This document shows, in pieces, positions 47,966 through 58,028 of a stretch of 58,028 nt of DNA; the first letter of the stretch is position 1; the number at the start of each line of letters is the position of its first letter. The notes below the pieces were generated by a model. That model was not told the origin of the DNA. It worked only from the letters and a program-made list of their open reading frames with translations, and did no database searches. A program made the position numbers and the translations under genes. This DNA comes from Bifidobacterium imperatoris. Lineage in GTDB: Bacteria; Actinomycetota; Actinomycetes; Actinomycetales; Bifidobacteriaceae. The stretch is taken from contig NZ_NMWV01000022.1 of NCBI RefSeq assembly GCF_002860405.1, positions 1 to 58,028 on the forward strand, in the 5' to 3' direction.

Positions 47966-48640
47966 ATGGTTGATTATGATGTTGCAGTTGCAGCAGTGCA
48001 AGACCCTCACGCGGATCCGATTCTTTTAGCAAAAATCGCCTACGAAAATCCAGAGTTTGGCGCGAATGTAGCCGTCAATCCACGTTGCTATCCCGGTCTC
48101 AAGCGCTGGCTTGCAGAGTTTGGCGATGCACGTGCCCGCGAAACTCTAGCACAAATCGGTTTTACCGCCGATGCCATTGGCGGCCCTATTCATGATCAGC
48201 AGGCGTCCGCAAACGTGCAGTTTGTGCAGACTGCACAGCCTGCGCAAACTGCACAGCCGACTTCTACAGTGCAGACTCAGCCTACTGCGGAAGTGTTGCA
48301 GAATACTGCAATAGCATCTGAAGAGCATATGACTGCAGCTGCCGCACAAGCAACGCAGCAAACCGATCAAGCTACACAGGCAGCACCGCAGACATCCCAG
48401 CAAGCAACCCAGCAGGCAACGCCACAATTCGAGGAGCCGATTCCTACTAATCCATATGGTTTTACCGTTGAGCAGGCTTTGCATACTACAGACCAGATGC
48501 AAATCGCTCAAATTGCTCAGTATGCGCCGGAATTGCGCGTATGCATTGCTCGTAACCCCAATACATATCCAGCATTGGTGGATTGGCTACATCAATTAGG
48601 CGATCCTGCTATCGAAGCCGCTTTGGCCACGCGCCAGTGA
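47966..48640 (+). CDS. Variant leucine-rich-repeat protein with low-complexity linker, PFNA operon
   Basis: A 224-residue protein with two similar helical modules, one at each end: residues about 5-62 (VQDPHADPILLAKIAYENPEF, NPRCYPGLKRWLAEFGD) and about 165-222 (TTDQMQIAQIAQYAPELR, NPNTYPALVDWLHQLGD). The shared NP.xYP.L..WL...GD pattern matches the actinobacterial variant leucine-rich-repeat type. Between them is a linker of about 95 residues rich in Gln, Thr and Ala with QTAQPAQTAQP repeats. It has no span or signal peptide. A near-perfect AAGGAGG lies before the ATG, suggesting strong translation. Probably a protein-binding adaptor; function unknown. Confidence 0.8.
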   Translation: MVDYDVAVAAVQDPHADPILLAKIAYENPEFGANVAVNPRCYPGLKRWLAEFGDARARETLAQIGFTADAIGGPIHDQQASANVQFVQTAQPAQTAQPTSTVQTQPTAEVLQNTAIASEEHMTAAAAQATQQTDQATQAAPQTSQQATQQATPQFEEPIPTNPYGFTVEQALHTTDQMQIAQIAQYAPELRVCIARNPNTYPALVDWLHQLGDPAIEAALATRQ

Positions 48641-48651
48641 AAGGATGCGCC

Positions 48652-49164
48652 ATGTCGGTTTTACCGTATCCTCCCGCGCCGGAGCTTGGCTGGTACGAAG
48701 ATGACCCTCAATTCGATACCACACCGCAAGCGCATAACGATGATTCGCAGCAGAATCTGCATGATAATCATATTGAGGATTGGGATAGCACCGTGCTGTC
48801 CTCCTCGTTTACTGCCAAGAATCCACAGACCGCTTATGTGCTTCATAATGATGTGACTGGCCAAGACATCGTTATCAAGACCAGCACATTACTTGGTCGC
48901 AAGCCGTCGCTTGATGTGCCACAGGGAGCCCAGTCCGCACGCATTGATGACCCGACTCGCACCATTTCGCGTAATCATGCGGCTATCAGCATTGACGCCA
49001 ATGGCTCACTGTGGATTGAGGATTATGGTTCTTTGAATGGCACCTATATTCTTCATGATGGGCAGGAGACACAGGTATTGAAAGACTCGCCGGTGGAGAT
49101 AACTGTTCCGACGAGCATACGCTTGGGAGATTTGTTCTTCGAGTTGACTCAGCAGTCCGATTGA
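48652..49164 (+). CDS. FHA-domain phosphothreonine reader, PFNA operon
   Basis: Last gene of the operon, 170 residues, cytoplasmic. The FHA domain covers about 60-165 with the conserved Gly82-Arg83, Ser106-Arg-Asn-His109 and Asn129-Gly130-Thr131, all needed for phosphothreonine binding. The N-terminal 55 residues are acidic and disordered and contain DSTVLSS with Thr47, which resembles the phosphorylation sites of actinobacterial FHA proteins such as GarA that fold back on their own FHA domain. The ATG at 48652 is preceded by AAGGA; it lies 11 bp after the previous stop. The gene converges with rpoC across a shared terminator. Confidence 0.92.
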   Translation: MSVLPYPPAPELGWYEDDPQFDTTPQAHNDDSQQNLHDNHIEDWDSTVLSSSFTAKNPQTAYVLHNDVTGQDIVIKTSTLLGRKPSLDVPQGAQSARIDDPTRTISRNHAAISIDANGSLWIEDYGSLNGTYILHDGQETQVLKDSPVEITVPTSIRLGDLFFELTQQSD

Positions 49165-49250
49165 TTATCGAACTGATTATTCAGTGCACTGTTGACGTAC
49201 TGATCAATATCAATCGTCGTCTATTTCAGCAATTATCAGCGCATAACGTA

Positions 49251-49289
49251 AAGGGCGGTTCGGAACCAGAAGTGTTCCGAACCGCCCTT
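49251..49289. terminator. Bidirectional terminator between the FHA gene and rpoC
   Basis: A perfect 16-bp stem (AAGGGCGGTTCGGAAC / GTTCCGAACCGCCCTT) with a 7-nt loop lies between the two convergent stops. Short U/A stretches flank it on both strands. It should end both transcripts. Confidence 0.85.
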
Positions 49290-49328
49290 ATGCATTGCGC
49301 TTAGTGACTCGAATCAGTCAGTGTGAGC

Positions 49329-53372
<4,044 letters not shown>

Positions 53373-53417
53373 TTATTAATCCGTTTCTATTGAAAAATTT
53401 CGTTCACGCTGTGTGGA

Positions 53418-53514
53418 GTCGTAAGCCTGCGTATGCCTTGCATACTGCTGGATTGCGCCGGCCTCAGCAGCTCTTACTTGAGCTTGAGGCCGGCCAATCA
53501 AGTGGGCTTACGAC
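53418..53514 (-). ncRNA. Predicted three-way-junction RNA in the rpoB-rpoC spacer
   Basis: An outer 10-bp stem (GTCGTAAGCC 53418-53427 with GGCTTACGAC 53505-53514) encloses two hairpins. One is GTATGC-CTT-GCATAC (53431-53445). The other is long: GATTG, GCCGGCCTCA and AGCTC (53451-53473) pair with GAGCT, TGAGGCCGGC and CAATC (53480-53499) with small bulges. It fills most of the spacer. It could control rpoC translation, be an RNase processing site or act as an attenuator. Confidence 0.6.
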
Positions 53515-53522
53515 CCGTGGGA

Positions 53523-57086
<3,564 letters not shown>

Positions 57087-57418
57087 TGGACGTTCCTTAT
57101 CGCTCGCTAAAGTTGTGGTATTCCCCTGGGAGCGCGCGCATGGCCACCATATGCCTATGCGGACGCTTCATTGTCGGTGGTATGCCCGCAATATGACACA
57201 CCTCATGCAAATTACAAAGATTAGCGGTATGTAGCGACAAGTCTTCTAATGATTACAGACATCCTGCATTATCAACGATTGCGATGCCAATGATTCCGTA
57301 CATCCTCGTAGAGCTTCACGACGTATCACAGTTAATTGGCTACGCTACTTCGCGCGCCTTAAACATGGTTCAAAGCGTGTTTGTTTGCATCAATCACATT
57401 TGTTCGCGCATATGCGAA
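57087..57418. other. Region between rRNA terminator and rpoB
   Basis: A 332-bp stretch without a credible gene. It must hold the rpoB promoter; a possible pair on the minus strand is TTTGTA and CATATT, 17 bp apart (around 57191-57220), but I cannot support it strongly. The rest shows no repeats or hairpins of note. Confidence 0.4.
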
Positions 57419-57447
57419 GAGGGAGGAAACCGTTTGGTTCCTCCCTC
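57419..57447 (-). terminator. Terminator of the rRNA operon
   Basis: GAGGGAGGAA (57419-57428) and TTCCTCCCTC (57438-57447) form a 10-bp stem just after the 5S gene on the minus strand. The U-run is short (CUCUUCG). Confidence 0.75.
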
Positions 57448-57461
57448 TCTCTAACGTGTTG

Positions 57462-57580
57462 ATGCGGCGGTGTGCTACTCTCCCACACCCTGTCGGGTGC
57501 AGTACCATCGCCGTGCCAGGCCTTAGCTTCCGGGTTCGGAATGGGACCGGGCGTCTCCCCTGGGCCATGACCGCCGCAAA
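57462..57580 (-). rRNA. rrf: 5S ribosomal RNA
   Basis: The minus strand reads TTTGCGGCGGTCATGGCC at the 5' end and closes with a 7-bp helix of GCGGCGG and CCGCCGC at the two ends. Conserved 5S blocks CCCATTCCGAACCCGGAAG and GGGAGAGTAG are present. Ends are estimated to within a few bases; the length of about 119 nt is normal. Last gene of the rRNA operon. Confidence 0.93.
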
Positions 57581-57730
57581 TCTTCTGTTATACGGTCCAA
57601 GACCATGTCTTGGCCGGCATGTGGTGGTTCGGGGACCGGATGGTGGACGCTTCCTGATGTTCGTTTTCCGATGTTCCGCGACGATGCAGTGTCTTTCTGT
57701 CGTCCGCGTGTCATTGTGCGCAGCACGGTC

Positions 57731-57752
57731 GCCAACAATCGAAGATGTTGGC
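57731..57752 (-). promoter_or_regulatory. Processing-type hairpin between 23S and 5S
   Basis: GCCAACA and TGTTGGC pair across 8 nt immediately beyond the apparent 23S 3' end. It is probably part of rRNA maturation. The spacer 57581-57730 holds no tRNA that I can see. Confidence 0.4.

Positions 57753-58028
<276 letters not shown>

Noticed and set aside
48230..48430. CAGACTGCACAG-type repetition as a tandem DNA repeat or CRISPR
   Set aside because: The repeats are short, irregular and in frame within a Gln/Thr/Ala linker of a coding sequence; there are no spacers.
57581..57730. tRNA between 23S and 5S
   Set aside because: No T-loop GTTCGA with a matching acceptor stem in the spacer.

Overview
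The window looks like a chromosomal segment of Bifidobacterium, closest in gene content to B. longum. This is inferred from moderately high GC, actinobacterial gene orders (ftsE-ftsX-hydrolase-smpB, dapB-dapA-rnj, an adnAB-type helicase-nuclease pair) and a kinase/FN3/AAA-ATPase/DUF58/transglutaminase/phosphatase/FHA operon that matches the cluster called PFNA in bifidobacteria. I could not run a database search, so the species is an inference.

Layout. 1-1820: the start of a sugar ABC permease gene running off the left edge, divergent from a LacI-type regulator. 1827-8468 (minus): a transport and amino-sugar block, read as two paralogous amino-acid binding lipoproteins, permease, ATPase, glmS, then an RluA-type pseudouridine synthase. 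8680-12789 (minus): ftsE-ftsX-secreted CHAP hydrolase-smpB, the cell-division hydrolase module. 12933-20594 (minus): prfB, an unannotated-looking 43-codon membrane protein, def-glmM, a TauE-type permease and pepN. 20741-24472 (minus): dapB-dapA-rnj. 24705-26075: an MFS exporter. 26262-34366 (minus): the two overlapping adnA/adnB-like genes for double-strand-break end resection. 34489-49164 (plus): the eight-gene PFNA operon. 49329-57086 (minus): rpoB-rpoC. 57419-58028 (minus): the end of an rRNA operon (23S 3' end and 5S).

The most interesting system is the PFNA operon. It combines a transmembrane Ser/Thr kinase with a small extracellular domain, a giant N-terminally anchored Ig/FN3 surface protein, a MoxR ATPase with its usual DUF58 partner, a membrane transglutaminase-like protein, a PP2C phosphatase, a variant-leucine-repeat protein and an FHA phosphothreonine reader. 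It reads as a self-contained envelope phospho-signalling unit: sensor/writer, eraser, reader and an AAA+ effector complex. Three points deserve attention. The transglutaminase-like domain has lost all three catalytic residues. The MoxR N-terminus has threonines spaced exactly six residues apart in T-x-L contexts, and the FHA protein has a similar T-x-L-S site. The kinase ectodomain is a beta/FN3-like module rather than PASTA repeats. The cluster as such has been described in bifidobacteria; its biochemical task is not settled as far as I know.

Other structure worth a second look: a predicted three-way-junction RNA in the rpoB-rpoC spacer, an 80-bp nested inverted repeat of CTGTAGG units after def, a dispersed-repeat-like hairpin element after pepN, a terminator placed directly before the pepN ribosome binding site, and an Asn at the RpoB position where most bacteria have rifampicin-site His526. 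No CRISPR array, insertion sequence, prophage gene or tRNA was seen.
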